Positions 14,009 to 21,819 of a stretch of 25,824 nt of DNA are shown one piece after another. The stretch comes from CAZNKU01 sp045541135. Lineage in GTDB: Bacteria > Bacillota > Clostridia > Monoglobales > Firm-18. The position numbers and the translations under genes are program-made. Numbering within the stretch: position 1 is the stretch's first letter; each line of letters opens with the position of its first letter. The notes beneath the pieces are model-generated. The model was not told the origin of the DNA. It ran no database searches and saw nothing but the letters and a program-made list of their open reading frames with translations. The stretch is from contig JAZQIO010000027.1 in NCBI GenBank assembly GCA_045541135.1, forward strand, positions 1-25,824, given 5' to 3'.

Positions 14009-14676
14009 TAGTCTAATCTCCAGTCAATTTCCGTACTTCCGATACTTTTTAAAATTTCATTTGTCTTTGAAAAATGCCTGCAACCGAAAAAGCCGTTGTA
14101 TGCACTGAGAGGACTTGGATGTACCGTTTCAAGTATAAAGTGTTTAGGATTTGTAATAAGCTTTTTCTTTGCCCTTGCAGGACTGCCCCACAAAAGGAAA
14201 ACAATCGGTTTTTCACGCACATTCAAAAATTCAATAACACGGTCCGTAAAGGTTTCCCAGCCCATGCCACGGTGGCTGTTTGCCATACCTTTTCGTACGG
14301 TAAGTACGGTGTTAAGCATTAAAACGCCTTGCTTTGCCCATTTTGTAAGCTCGCCGTGGTTTGGTGTTTCAATTCCAAGGTCGGAATTTAATTCCTTAAA
14401 CATATTTTTAAGTGACGGAGGCGGTTCAACACCTTTTTGCACAGAAAAGCAAAGTCCATGTGCCTGCCCATCCCCATGGTATGGGTCCTGACCTAAAATA
14501 ACAGCCTTTACATCTTCGTACGCCGTATATTTAAGGGCATTGAAAATGTTATCCATTTTTGGAAAAATGGTCTGTGTGCTGTATTCCTGCTTTAAAAATT
14601 GTCTTAAATTCAAATAATAGTCTTTTTCAAATTCATCCTTTAAAAGAGCATCCCAACTGTTACCTAAGTTTACCAT
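14008..14676 (-). CDS. ung: Uracil-DNA glycosylase, family 1
   Basis: The enzyme removes uracil from DNA to start base-excision repair. The start is set at the ATG at 14676, giving the family N-terminus MVNLGNSWDALLKDEF with a CGGAG ribosome site upstream; an upstream in-frame extension to 14730 runs over the promoter. The 222-aa product has the catalytic GQDPYHGDGQAHG (62-74; D64 activates water and Y66 blocks thymine) and the DNA-intercalating loop HPSPLSAY near the C-terminus. Length is typical. It is the first gene of a two-gene operon with the GNAT gene. Confidence 0.97.
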   Translation of the reverse strand: MVNLGNSWDALLKDEFEKDYYLNLRQFLKQEYSTQTIFPKMDNIFNALKYTAYEDVKAVILGQDPYHGDGQAHGLCFSVQKGVEPPPSLKNMFKELNSDLGIETPNHGELTKWAKQGVLMLNTVLTVRKGMANSHRGMGWETFTDRVIEFLNVREKPIVFLLWGSPARAKKKLITNPKHFILETVHPSPLSAYNGFFGCRHFSKTNEILKSIGSTEIDWRLD

Positions 14677-14708
14677 ATAAAAACTCCGTTCTGTTAAAGT
14701 ATATATTA

Positions 14709-14737
14709 ATTGTAACAAAAAGTAACACAAATTTCAA
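14709..14737 (-). promoter_or_regulatory. Promoter of the ung operon
   Basis: The minus strand has TTGAAA (14732-14737), 17 bp, TACAAT (14709-14714). The start near 14702 gives a 26-nt leader, consistent with the chosen ung start. Confidence 0.6.
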
Positions 14738-14754
14738 TAAAATAAAAATTTTAC

Positions 14755-14783
14755 TTGATTTTTTATAAACTTTTTGCTATAAT
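14755..14783 (+). promoter_or_regulatory. Promoter of tRNA-Ser
   Basis: TTGATT (14755-14760), 17 bp, TATAAT (14778-14783). Transcription should start near 14790, five bases before the mature tRNA. Confidence 0.8.
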
Positions 14784-14794
14784 ATAAAAGTCGT

Positions 14795-14886
14795 GGAGAG
14801 ATGGCTGAGCTGGTCGAAGGCGCACGACTGGAACTCGTGTAAACGTTGATAGCGTTTCGAGGGTTCGAATCCCTCTCTCTCCGCCA
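14795..14886 (+). tRNA. tRNA-Ser (anticodon GGA)
   Basis: The acceptor stem GGAGAGA pairs with TCTCTCC (discriminator G, encoded CCA at 14884-14886). The anticodon stem CACGA/TCGTG holds the loop CTGGAAC with anticodon GGA at 14830-14832, reading UCC and UCU. A long variable arm (AAACG/CGTTT) marks a class II tRNA, and the T-arm is GAGGG-TTCGAAT-CCCTC. Only this one tRNA is present and it has its own promoter and terminator. Confidence 0.97.
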
Positions 14887-14887
14887 T

Positions 14888-14920
14888 AAAAAAAGAACAC
14901 CTGCAAGGTGTTCTTTTTTT
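14888..14920. terminator. Bidirectional terminator between tRNA-Ser and the hydrolase gene
   Basis: AAAAAAAGAACACCT and AGGTGTTCTTTTTTT pair perfectly around a 3-nt loop. Both strands end in seven T, so it can stop tRNA transcription rightward and the long leftward exporter operon. Confidence 0.92.
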
Positions 14921-14940
14921 ATGCTTTGATTGAATGGATT

Positions 14941-15013
14941 CGCTTTTCCGCAGAAAAGCGGTTACATCTTTCCATAAATTAAGCACTTCAACAGATGGGT
15001 TCCATCTATCTTT
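14941..15013. other. Short intergenic stretch with two hairpins
   Basis: CGCTTTTC/GAAAAGCG (14941-14960) and AGATGG-GTT-CCATCT (14993-15007), the second followed on the plus strand by ATCTTTTTT. No promoter or reading frame was found on the plus strand. They are probably part of the 3' untranslated region of the serine-hydrolase gene on the minus strand. Confidence 0.4.
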
Positions 15014-15014
15014 T

Positions 15015-15920
15015 TTACTCTTCTGTTATTTCAGTTTTATTAAAGAAATCATATACACACCGCGAAACATCGGCAATTGTATCTCTCGGTTTTCTTTCTC
15101 CGTACTTTTCCACACTTATGCAGATTATATAATCACACTCAGGAGAAAACACTATGCCTACATCTGCCTCTACATTTGAATTTTCACCTGTTTTATTTGC
15201 CACAATAACATGGGTGGGAAGATTTGCAGGTATTTTAAAATCTTTTGTCTGTTGCTTCAAAAGTCCAAGCATTTCTTCATCATATTCCGGTGAAACGCAC
15301 TGTTTTAAGTAAATTTTTTCCAAAACAATTCCGCAATCCACAACAGATGTTCTGTTTCTTCCGTTTGACGGTATGTGGTCATCAAAAAGCATATGCTGTT
15401 CATATGTATTTGTACATCCAAGACTTTCCGCCAGGGTTGTTACTTTTTTTGCGCCTCTGTCAAAACTGCCGTTACCAATTGTTGTGACTATTGCATTTGA
15501 TGCAGAATTTGAACTTACTGTTATCATCTGTTCTAAATTATTCATCATAGAATCGGTCATTTCCAGATTTCCGTTTTCTATTTCGTCATACAAAGTTATC
15601 ATATTATAAAGCTTTATTACACTTGCGGCAATAAATTCCCTGTTATTCATTTCAATACTCATACCGTTTTTAAGATTTTTTACATAAACCGACCACGTGC
15701 CCGGTTTTTCTGAAATAATGCCGTTAATTTGCTCCTCAAGTGCCCTTTGATCTTCTTCGTAATTTACAATCTCAACAGACTCAGGTTGAGTAAAAGTTTC
15801 TGTAATCTCAACAGGTTCCTCTTTTTTTGAAGAATTGTTCAGATTTGCAAACAAAAAAATCATACAGCCTGCATATAAAACCAGTACTGTCGCAATGACT
15901 GCAGGTAAAATTTTTTTCAT
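15015..15920 (-). CDS. Membrane-anchored class A beta-lactamase-fold serine hydrolase
   Basis: The ATG at 15920 (TGGGG ribosome site) gives 301 aa; an upstream ATG five codons earlier contains that site. A single membrane anchor (about 5-26) and an acidic linker precede a class A beta-lactamase/PBP-like domain from about 60. The nucleophile motif SVIK is at 100-103 (S100, K103), SSN at 136-138 stands where SDN is usual, and ANKTGE supplies the KTG triad. I see no clear equivalent of the deacylating Glu166 in the omega-loop region. It may therefore act as a D,D-peptidase-like or other serine hydrolase on the outer face of the membrane and need not confer resistance. It is the last gene of the exporter cluster, 33 bp after a permease. 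Confidence 0.85.
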   Translation of the reverse strand: MKKILPAVIATVLVLYAGCMIFLFANLNNSSKKEEPVEITETFTQPESVEIVNYEEDQRALEEQINGIISEKPGTWSVYVKNLKNGMSIEMNNREFIAASVIKLYNMITLYDEIENGNLEMTDSMMNNLEQMITVSSNSASNAIVTTIGNGSFDRGAKKVTTLAESLGCTNTYEQHMLFDDHIPSNGRNRTSVVDCGIVLEKIYLKQCVSPEYDEEMLGLLKQQTKDFKIPANLPTHVIVANKTGENSNVEADVGIVFSPECDYIICISVEKYGERKPRDTIADVSRCVYDFFNKTEITEE

Positions 15921-15953
15921 TTCAAAACCCCACATTTAAGCATTATTATAACT

Positions 15954-17081
15954 TTATTTTCTGTTCAAAATTCTGTTTAGCAAAAGTGCAAAACCATATA
16001 CGCAAACAATGTATATCAAAAATTCTGTGTAAGCTCCCGAATACACCGCCATAAGATAATGATAAGTAGGCAACATAAGACTTAGTGGCTTTAACACATT
16101 AAGATTAAAGAAAACAGGCGAAAACGCCAGCATTATAACTATCATCGCCGGGATTGATGCCGCAAGCTTGCCTGAAGATTTAAAAATTATACACATAACA
16201 AGGCAAAAACCGCTGACTGCTGTAACAAACAATAACATAGAAATAAATTCCGAAATAACATCTCTTGCAATGCCACCTATGTATATTGATGCCAAAACTG
16301 CTACACCTGCAGGCACCACAGCCGCAAGGCACTGTGCAAATGCCGGTATAATACGCTTGCTGTAAGGCATCCAGTCGAATTTACCTTCCCTTTTATCCTT
16401 CAAATAATACATTGCCGCCGCAAGACCGCAAAGTACAACAAGCAATGCCATAATACCCCTTAGCGGAGCTAAAAGGTATCCGGCGTTTTTATTTGTTGAA
16501 GCGACTTCTCTTTTTTCAAGCTCTACAATGTCGTCTCTGGTTTTTGTACCGTTAAAATAGGCTTCAAGCTCTTTTTCCGATAACTGATTTACATCCACCA
16601 ATTCCGAATATACAAAATTTTTATAAACCTCGTAAGAAAAACTACTGTATATTGCACCATACAGTTTTTCCTTAGAAAGCTGAAGCGGTATGCTGTCTTC
16701 ACGCTCATACACTTTGACTATGGGTTGTGTGGACTTATGCGTTGCATAAGCCGTGATTTTTTGGGAAAAATCATCTTCAAAACACCACACAGCATCAGCT
16801 TTATGCTGTTTTACCTCATCAATGGCGCTTTGGGGATTGTCGCTGTATTTAAACAGAATAACACTGTCTTCATTTAAAAGTGAGTTTATTATTTCTTCTG
16901 CACCTGAATCCTTGTCCTCACTGCACAGCATTACGGTTAAAACACCGCTTTCGCCGGACATTGCATAATTTGTTACCAAAATCATAATAGGTATGCAGCA
17001 CAGCAAAATTACAAAGCTGAATTTACAAAACAGTCGTTTTGTAAGCATAAGATACCAAAGGGAAAGCTTTTTAAATCTCAT
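15954..17081 (-). CDS. ABC-2 type exporter permease (second of a pair)
   Basis: Start ATG at 17081 overlaps the stop of the preceding permease (ATGA), with GGGAGATGG upstream. The 375-aa protein has one N-terminal span (about 20-42, FSFVILLCCIPIMILVTNYAM). A large outward domain (about 45-205) follows, then five or so C-terminal spans (GIMALLVVLCGLAAAMYYL, FAQCLAAVVPAGVAVLASIYI, MLLFVTAVSGFCLVMCII, IPAMIVIMLAFSPVFFNL, LIYIVCVYGFALLLNRIL). This is the ABC2_membrane_3 layout seen in exporters of antibiotics, lipids or peptides. It pairs with the neighbouring permease and ATPase. Confidence 0.88.
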   Translation of the reverse strand: MRFKKLSLWYLMLTKRLFCKFSFVILLCCIPIMILVTNYAMSGESGVLTVMLCSEDKDSGAEEIINSLLNEDSVILFKYSDNPQSAIDEVKQHKADAVWCFEDDFSQKITAYATHKSTQPIVKVYEREDSIPLQLSKEKLYGAIYSSFSYEVYKNFVYSELVDVNQLSEKELEAYFNGTKTRDDIVELEKREVASTNKNAGYLLAPLRGIMALLVVLCGLAAAMYYLKDKREGKFDWMPYSKRIIPAFAQCLAAVVPAGVAVLASIYIGGIARDVISEFISMLLFVTAVSGFCLVMCIIFKSSGKLAASIPAMIVIMLAFSPVFFNLNVLKPLSLMLPTYHYLMAVYSGAYTEFLIYIVCVYGFALLLNRILNRK

Positions 17082-18322
17082 CGCCAACCATCTCCCTTCA
17101 ACCTGTATATTCTTACCGCACAGCTTGTCAAAATAAACAAAGCAATGTATGCAGCAATTACCGCGAAATCTGCCCAAGGATTTTCACCGGTAAGCATTTT
17201 TCCTGCATAGGAAAAGCCCGCACCGGAAGGCAGATACGAAGTGAATTGTTGCATAGCTTTTGGAAAAAAAGTATTGGGGTAAAAGCATCCTGACACATAT
17301 CCAAGTCCTGCCGCAACAACAAACTGCACCAATACACAGCTTACAATGTTGCTGAATATTTCATAAATCATAAAATGCATTGCCGTAAACATTGCAATAA
17401 CCGGAATCATTTTTATTGAAAGTGTGACTCCGTAAAAAATATCTGCACCTGCAAATTCACGTATACCAAAATCGTTTATAGATAAAATAACCCCTGCCAC
17501 TGTAAAAACAAACAAAAATGTTATGAAAGTAATTATAAAATAACCTGCATATTCTCCCAACACCTGTCGGCAACCCTTTATGCCCCGTATATATACAGAA
17601 CGGTATAACCCGTAATTTTTTGAAGAAAGTATACGGTTGCATGAAATCCCCCACATCATAAGGAAAAAAACAAATATTCCGCAAACATAATATCCACCGT
17701 ATGTAAGCCTGTCTTTTACGCCCAGATACTCTGTTTCGTAAATCTGCTGTCTGTTAAGCACAAACCTCATATATTCAAAATTAAGATCATCTATTTTTAT
17801 ATATAAATCCTTTGTTGCATTTTTATCTTCGGCGATTTCTATAGCACTGTATATTCCCTTCTGGGTTTCAACCACCATATACGAAAGCATCATTGCCAGC
17901 TCATTTGCCATAATATTCCCAAGGTCATCCGGACTTTGGGCACTAACATAGGTTGCGGCAGAATTTTCGCCATAAGCCATATCTTCAAAATATCCTCCGG
18001 GCACTTGCACATAACCTACAATTTCTCTCTTTTCAAGCGCCATCTTTGCTTCCTTCTCCGAAAGCTCAATAAATTTTACAGACCCAATGGCTTCATCCAT
18101 ATTTTCAAGTGCATAAACTGCGACATCTACATGACTATCCGCAAGATTGCCCACAATACCGATATTTATACGCTGTTTATCTTCGCCGTTGTTATTAACA
18201 TAAAAAAGTGTAGCAAGTATTGCAACTATCCCCAAAATAGCAATAAAATTCACAAGCAGTACCGAAGGGTAATGCTTAAAAGCTCTTTTAAGTTGCAACT
18301 TGAAGTAAATGCTTTTTTTCAT
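17078..18322 (-). CDS. ABC-2 type exporter permease (first of a pair)
   Basis: The 414-aa protein has the same layout as its downstream partner: an N-terminal span (about 22-42, LLVNFIAILGIVAILATLFYV), a long outward domain (about 45-205) and a C-terminal block of about five spans (from YYVCGIFVFFLMMWGISC to IAAYIALFILTSCAVRIY). The ATG lies two bases after the ATPase stop codon, and its own stop overlaps the next permease start. Two different permeases of similar size with one ATPase suggest a heterodimeric channel. The substrate is unknown. Confidence 0.88.
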   Translation of the reverse strand: MKKSIYFKLQLKRAFKHYPSVLLVNFIAILGIVAILATLFYVNNNGEDKQRINIGIVGNLADSHVDVAVYALENMDEAIGSVKFIELSEKEAKMALEKREIVGYVQVPGGYFEDMAYGENSAATYVSAQSPDDLGNIMANELAMMLSYMVVETQKGIYSAIEIAEDKNATKDLYIKIDDLNFEYMRFVLNRQQIYETEYLGVKDRLTYGGYYVCGIFVFFLMMWGISCNRILSSKNYGLYRSVYIRGIKGCRQVLGEYAGYFIITFITFLFVFTVAGVILSINDFGIREFAGADIFYGVTLSIKMIPVIAMFTAMHFMIYEIFSNIVSCVLVQFVVAAGLGYVSGCFYPNTFFPKAMQQFTSYLPSGAGFSYAGKMLTGENPWADFAVIAAYIALFILTSCAVRIYRLKGDGWR

Positions 18323-18324
18323 TA

Positions 18325-18987
18325 TTATAAACGACCTGCCAATCTGTGAACATTTCCGTCATATTCGTAGTCTTCAAGAACTCCATCCTTCAAAATAAAA
18401 AGCTTGTCACAAAGCGGAAGCTCCTGAATATCATGTGTTGCCAGAATAACAATACCACCCTGTGCCTTAAAATCAATAAGGTAATTTGAAATACGCTCCT
18501 TACACACCAAATCCAAAGCGGCGCTTGGTTCGTCAAGTAACAAAATTTCCGGATTGTGTGCTACAGCACAGCCTATGGCAAGTCTTTTTTTCATACCGCC
18601 TGACATTTTTCGTACGGGAACATCTAAAAAATCCTTAACCCCAAGCATAGCCAGAACACCGTCAGTCAAGGATTTTTCCATATCATCGGCATTGTACCAC
18701 AGTCTTAAATTATCTTTTGCGCTGAGTTCTTCCAAAAGCGGAGTACTCTGAGGGACATAGCCAACAATTCGGGAACGGTTTTTTTGACTTTTAATTAAGC
18801 TTGTACCTTCATTGGAAAAATCCCCTTCGTCACACTTTTGAATTCCTGCAAGAATGTTAAGCAGTGTTGACTTACCACTTCCGTTAACACCTAATATGCC
18901 TATACACATTCCTTTAGCCGCACTAAAAGATACTCCCTTTAAAACAGTTTTTTTGCCGTATTTTCTTCTGATATTTTCAACTTTCAT
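18325..18987 (-). CDS. ABC transporter ATPase of the exporter
   Basis: The 220-aa nucleotide-binding subunit powers the two ABC-2 permeases encoded just downstream. Walker A is GVNGSGKS (33-40), the Q-loop Gln is at 80 (GYVPQ), the signature is SGGMKKR (129-135), Walker B is ILLLDEP (148-154, Glu153) and the switch His is at 185 (ATHD). It is short, with a single domain and no C-terminal extension. ATG has GGAGATAGGG upstream. A hairpin without a T-run lies between it and the preceding zinc-ribbon gene, so transcription may continue from that gene's promoter. Confidence 0.95.
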   Translation of the reverse strand: MKVENIRRKYGKKTVLKGVSFSAAKGMCIGILGVNGSGKSTLLNILAGIQKCDEGDFSNEGTSLIKSQKNRSRIVGYVPQSTPLLEELSAKDNLRLWYNADDMEKSLTDGVLAMLGVKDFLDVPVRKMSGGMKKRLAIGCAVAHNPEILLLDEPSAALDLVCKERISNYLIDFKAQGGIVILATHDIQELPLCDKLFILKDGVLEDYEYDGNVHRLAGRL

Positions 18988-19001
18988 ACCCTATCTCCAT
19001 T

Positions 19002-19026
19002 AAGAGCACCGTAAAAACGGTGCTCT
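19002..19026 (-). other. Intergenic hairpin between zinc-ribbon and ABC ATPase genes
   Basis: AAGAGCACCGT and ACGGTGCTCTT pair perfectly (11 bp) around four bases. In the transcribed leftward direction the next bases are AATGGAGA, so a T-run is missing and termination should be partial at most. It may stabilise or process the transcript and so set different levels of the two parts of the cluster. Confidence 0.6.
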
Positions 19027-19039
19027 TTAGTTAACTATA

Positions 19040-20788
19040 TTAGTACAGAGGAACTCCTGCCGCCTGCAGCTTACCTACAAGTTTTGTATATATATTCATT
19101 CCCCACAAATCCATACGTCCGAAATCACTGTAATCTATATAGTTGCTTACATCAGGAAGCTTTGCCTTTTGTATTTGTGAATTGCCTGTTACTGTAAGCA
19201 ATTCATCCGAGCCTGACAAAACAGCAATTTCGACTTTATCATTGTATTTTTCAGTAGTCTTAAAATCAATTGCAATCTTTGCATCTGCAATCAATGTTCC
19301 AAAATCGCCTGCCATCGGTACAAGCATAGTCTTTGTCTTTGAAGAAAGTGCAAATTCAAGCTGTCCGTTTAAAACATTATTCTTCATAAGGGAATAATCA
19401 AGGTTTTTAAGCTTTACATCCAGAATACTCATACCCATAACCTTAAGGTTATAGTCGCCGTTGAATTTGTCGGACTCAAGCTTACCGCTTCCTTCAAATA
19501 CAATTGATGTACCGCCTGAAACACCTAACTTTAATTTTGTTCCAAGCTTCTTTTCCCATATATTTAGTGCATTTACGTAATAAAGCTCACCGTCTTCAAA
19601 ATCAATACCCATACCTACTATACTACCCTTTGAATCTACCCATATAACGTAGTCAAATGTAAATGGTGTACCATTTATGTCTATTTCAGAAAGCAATTCA
19701 TCTATGCCGTCCTGGAATTCCTTGTATACAGCATTTGCATCTTCATCAACGGCACTCGTGTTGCAATAATCAACTATTATTTTTTTGATATCCGCATCTG
19801 TTTTAGCTTCAGAAAGAACGCTTATAATAGCATTTTCAGTAACATTTTCATCAATTTTGGCAGTCATTTTAAGGTACTTTGCACTTACGTCGCCTGCTTC
19901 AACAGTTTCGTTTTCTTCAGAAACTTCTTCCACACAGTCAGCTATATGCATAACATAACGTACAACAAGTTCCTTTAAAACCTTTTCGTCAGGTGCAATT
20001 TCATACAATTCTGCCGTAAGCTTTGCCAAAGTCATATCATTATCATAAGGATCCATACGTATAGCCCCATCGCTAAGACCGGGTAAATCAAGATATGAAC
20101 CATCATCTTTAATCACTACATTTAAGCCTGTAATATCTGTATTGTTAAGTTTAACGCCCGCAGATGTATATAGGTCACCATCAACAATGCCGCCTTCAGC
20201 GGAAATATCTATGCTTTCAAACCAGTCAATGTTAAAGCCGTCTCCGTAATAGCTTACAAGGTCTTTTACTTTCTGTCCCACTTCAACCTTAACGTCCGAA
20301 TGTACTGTTTCGCCGTTTTTGAATATTTCTGCTTCATGTGCATATTCTTCCGCCATAGACTCGGCATATTCGGAAATGTTGTTTTTGATAACATGCTTAA
20401 AATAAGCTTCTTCAGATAAAACTGTTCTCCAGAACCCGTTTGTTATATAAGAATGTGCAAAGGCAACAACACCTGCAAGCAAAGCCACAACAACGCCTAT
20501 AACAGCCCACTTAATCCATTTTCTTTTTTTCTTTGGCTTTACTTCTTCTGCGTTTACAGCATCAGGTGCCTTTTCCTCTGTTTCGGCACTTTCTGAAGAT
20601 TCTTCTGCTGTGTTTTCTTCACTTACATCAACAGCAACATCTTCAGCTTCAGCCGCACTATCTTCAACAGTTTCCACAGTTGATTCTTCAACTGCTTCCA
20701 CAACCTCTTCTGCCTCTATTCTCTTTCCGCATTTATTACAAAAAACCGCATTTTCCTCCATTACATTACCGCAATTCTTACAAATCAT
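19040..20788 (-). CDS. Zinc-ribbon membrane protein with large outer domain, unknown function
   Basis: The 582-aa protein begins with a zinc ribbon (C3, C6, C17, C20 in CKNCG and CNKCG). An acidic low-complexity linker (about 25-80, rich in Glu, Val, Ala, Ser) and a basic stop (KPKKKRKWIKW) come next, then one membrane span (about 92-113). A 465-residue C-terminal part follows, expected outside the cell, of beta and helical character (GSGKLESDKFNGDYNLKVMG and similar). This domain order is common in Firmicutes, with the N-terminus in the cytosol, but I know no function. It has a near-consensus promoter and AAGGAGG, and heads the cluster leading to the ABC exporter. Confidence 0.85.
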   Translation of the reverse strand: MICKNCGNVMEENAVFCNKCGKRIEAEEVVEAVEESTVETVEDSAAEAEDVAVDVSEENTAEESSESAETEEKAPDAVNAEEVKPKKKRKWIKWAVIGVVVALLAGVVAFAHSYITNGFWRTVLSEEAYFKHVIKNNISEYAESMAEEYAHEAEIFKNGETVHSDVKVEVGQKVKDLVSYYGDGFNIDWFESIDISAEGGIVDGDLYTSAGVKLNNTDITGLNVVIKDDGSYLDLPGLSDGAIRMDPYDNDMTLAKLTAELYEIAPDEKVLKELVVRYVMHIADCVEEVSEENETVEAGDVSAKYLKMTAKIDENVTENAIISVLSEAKTDADIKKIIVDYCNTSAVDEDANAVYKEFQDGIDELLSEIDINGTPFTFDYVIWVDSKGSIVGMGIDFEDGELYYVNALNIWEKKLGTKLKLGVSGGTSIVFEGSGKLESDKFNGDYNLKVMGMSILDVKLKNLDYSLMKNNVLNGQLEFALSSKTKTMLVPMAGDFGTLIADAKIAIDFKTTEKYNDKVEIAVLSGSDELLTVTGNSQIQKAKLPDVSNYIDYSDFGRMDLWGMNIYTKLVGKLQAAGVPLY

Positions 20789-20824
20789 ACATATTCCTCC
20801 TTAAAAGAGATATTTTTCAATTTA

Positions 20825-20854
20825 ATTATACTTTATATATGGCGTTCTTGTCAA
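20825..20854 (-). promoter_or_regulatory. Promoter of the zinc-ribbon/exporter cluster
   Basis: The minus strand has TTGACA (20849-20854), 18 bp, TATAAT (20825-20830). Both boxes are full consensus. It is the only clear promoter for the whole leftward run down to 15015. Confidence 0.85.
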
Positions 20855-20861
20855 TATGCAT

Positions 20862-20908
20862 AAAAACAGAGGCTGTCGCGAAAGAAAAATATTTTTGCGA
20901 CAGCCTCT
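20862..20908 (-). terminator. Terminator of the sugar operon
   Basis: Read leftward, AGAGGCTGTCGC (20908-20897) pairs with 20879-20868 around a 17-nt loop and is followed by GTTTTTA. It insulates the sugar operon from the zinc-ribbon promoter just beyond. Confidence 0.88.
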
Positions 20909-20944
20909 TTGGAGTGAAGTTTATTCAAAACACAAGGCATTTAA

Positions 20945-21808
20945 TTACATTCCAACTTCTTCTATGTATCGTTTTAAATTTACCAACCCAATTTTAAGTG
21001 CAGTAATATTATCCTCCATACCTTCAAATTCTATTGCAATACCGCCCGTATAATTTGCCATCTTCAATGCTGTAAGACATGATTTTACAGGTACATTACC
21101 GTGACCGATAATAGCCCCACGACGATAATTTCCACCTCTGGTTTTTGCATAGCCTTCGCCGGGGTCTGTGCCTTCACCGGACTTTAAGTGAAAATCCTTT
21201 GCATGAACATAAAAAGCGTATGGAGCAACGCGACTTACTGCAATTGCAGGGTCTTCATCTACACAAATGAAGTTACCCATATCACAAAGCAATCCGAAAT
21301 TAGGATGATTAACTGTGTTGTAAAGCTTTTCAACACGGAGGCTGTCCTGACAGAAATGTCCGTGGTTTTCAACAGTAGTTTTTATACCTTTTTTTTCTGC
21401 ATATTCCGTAATTTCACGGCAGGCTTCAGAAAGCTGCGGCAACGCCGCATCAAAGCTTAATCCTCTGCTGTTAAAGGTTGCGTCGTGTCTTAAAACCTTT
21501 ACGCCTAAAATTTCTGCAATATCAACCTGCTTTTTTACACGTTCAATTTCAGCACGCTGTTCTTCTTCTGTTTCCTTCAAAAGGTCAGCACCGAAGGTAT
21601 AGCTTGAAATACCCATCCCGAGTCTTTCACATTCTCCCTTTAATTTACGTGCATATTCTTCTTTTGAAACACCCTCAGGTGGAAGTATATCCACAAATTC
21701 CATATCATCAAAGCCAAGCTCTTTAGCGATTGAAATAACGGAAAACTGTGTTTCCTTACCCTCCTGTAAGAGTCTGTTAAAACTATATGAACTTGCCGAT
21801 ATTCTCAT
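20945..21808 (-). CDS. Sugar isomerase/epimerase, TIM barrel (IolE/YcjR-like)
   Basis: The 287-aa protein is an AP-endonuclease-2-fold TIM barrel. The likely metal ligands are E147 (TTVENHGHF), D176 (LLCDMGN), H202 (FYVHAKDF) and E260 (IAIEFEGMED), matching the Glu/Asp/His/Glu set of inosose dehydratases, keto-sugar epimerases and related enzymes. RGAIIGHGNVP is the usual loop before the last barrel strand. The substrate is not decided. AAGGAG overlaps the stop of the dehydrogenase gene 11 bp upstream, so the two are coupled. It is the last gene of a three-gene operon with a second, different member of the same superfamily. Confidence 0.9.
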   Translation of the reverse strand: MRISASSYSFNRLLQEGKETQFSVISIAKELGFDDMEFVDILPPEGVSKEEYARKLKGECERLGMGISSYTFGADLLKETEEEQRAEIERVKKQVDIAEILGVKVLRHDATFNSRGLSFDAALPQLSEACREITEYAEKKGIKTTVENHGHFCQDSLRVEKLYNTVNHPNFGLLCDMGNFICVDEDPAIAVSRVAPYAFYVHAKDFHLKSGEGTDPGEGYAKTRGGNYRRGAIIGHGNVPVKSCLTALKMANYTGGIAIEFEGMEDNITALKIGLVNLKRYIEEVGM

Positions 21809-21819
21809 AATACTTCTCC

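Noticed and set aside
14777..14986. A 69-codon minus-strand frame containing AEREGFEPSKRYQRLHEF
   Set aside because: It is the antisense of tRNA-Ser; the AEREGFEPS string is a well-known false protein made by reading tRNA T-arms backwards.
15015..15920. Lipoprotein signal at LYAGC of the serine hydrolase
   Set aside because: Tyr at the -3 position is atypical and the hydrophobic stretch continues after the Cys, so a simple membrane anchor fits better.
20533..20997. Plus-strand frame rich in Leu, Gln and His
   Set aside because: It is the shadow of the acidic Glu/Ala/Val linker codons of the zinc-ribbon gene on the other strand.
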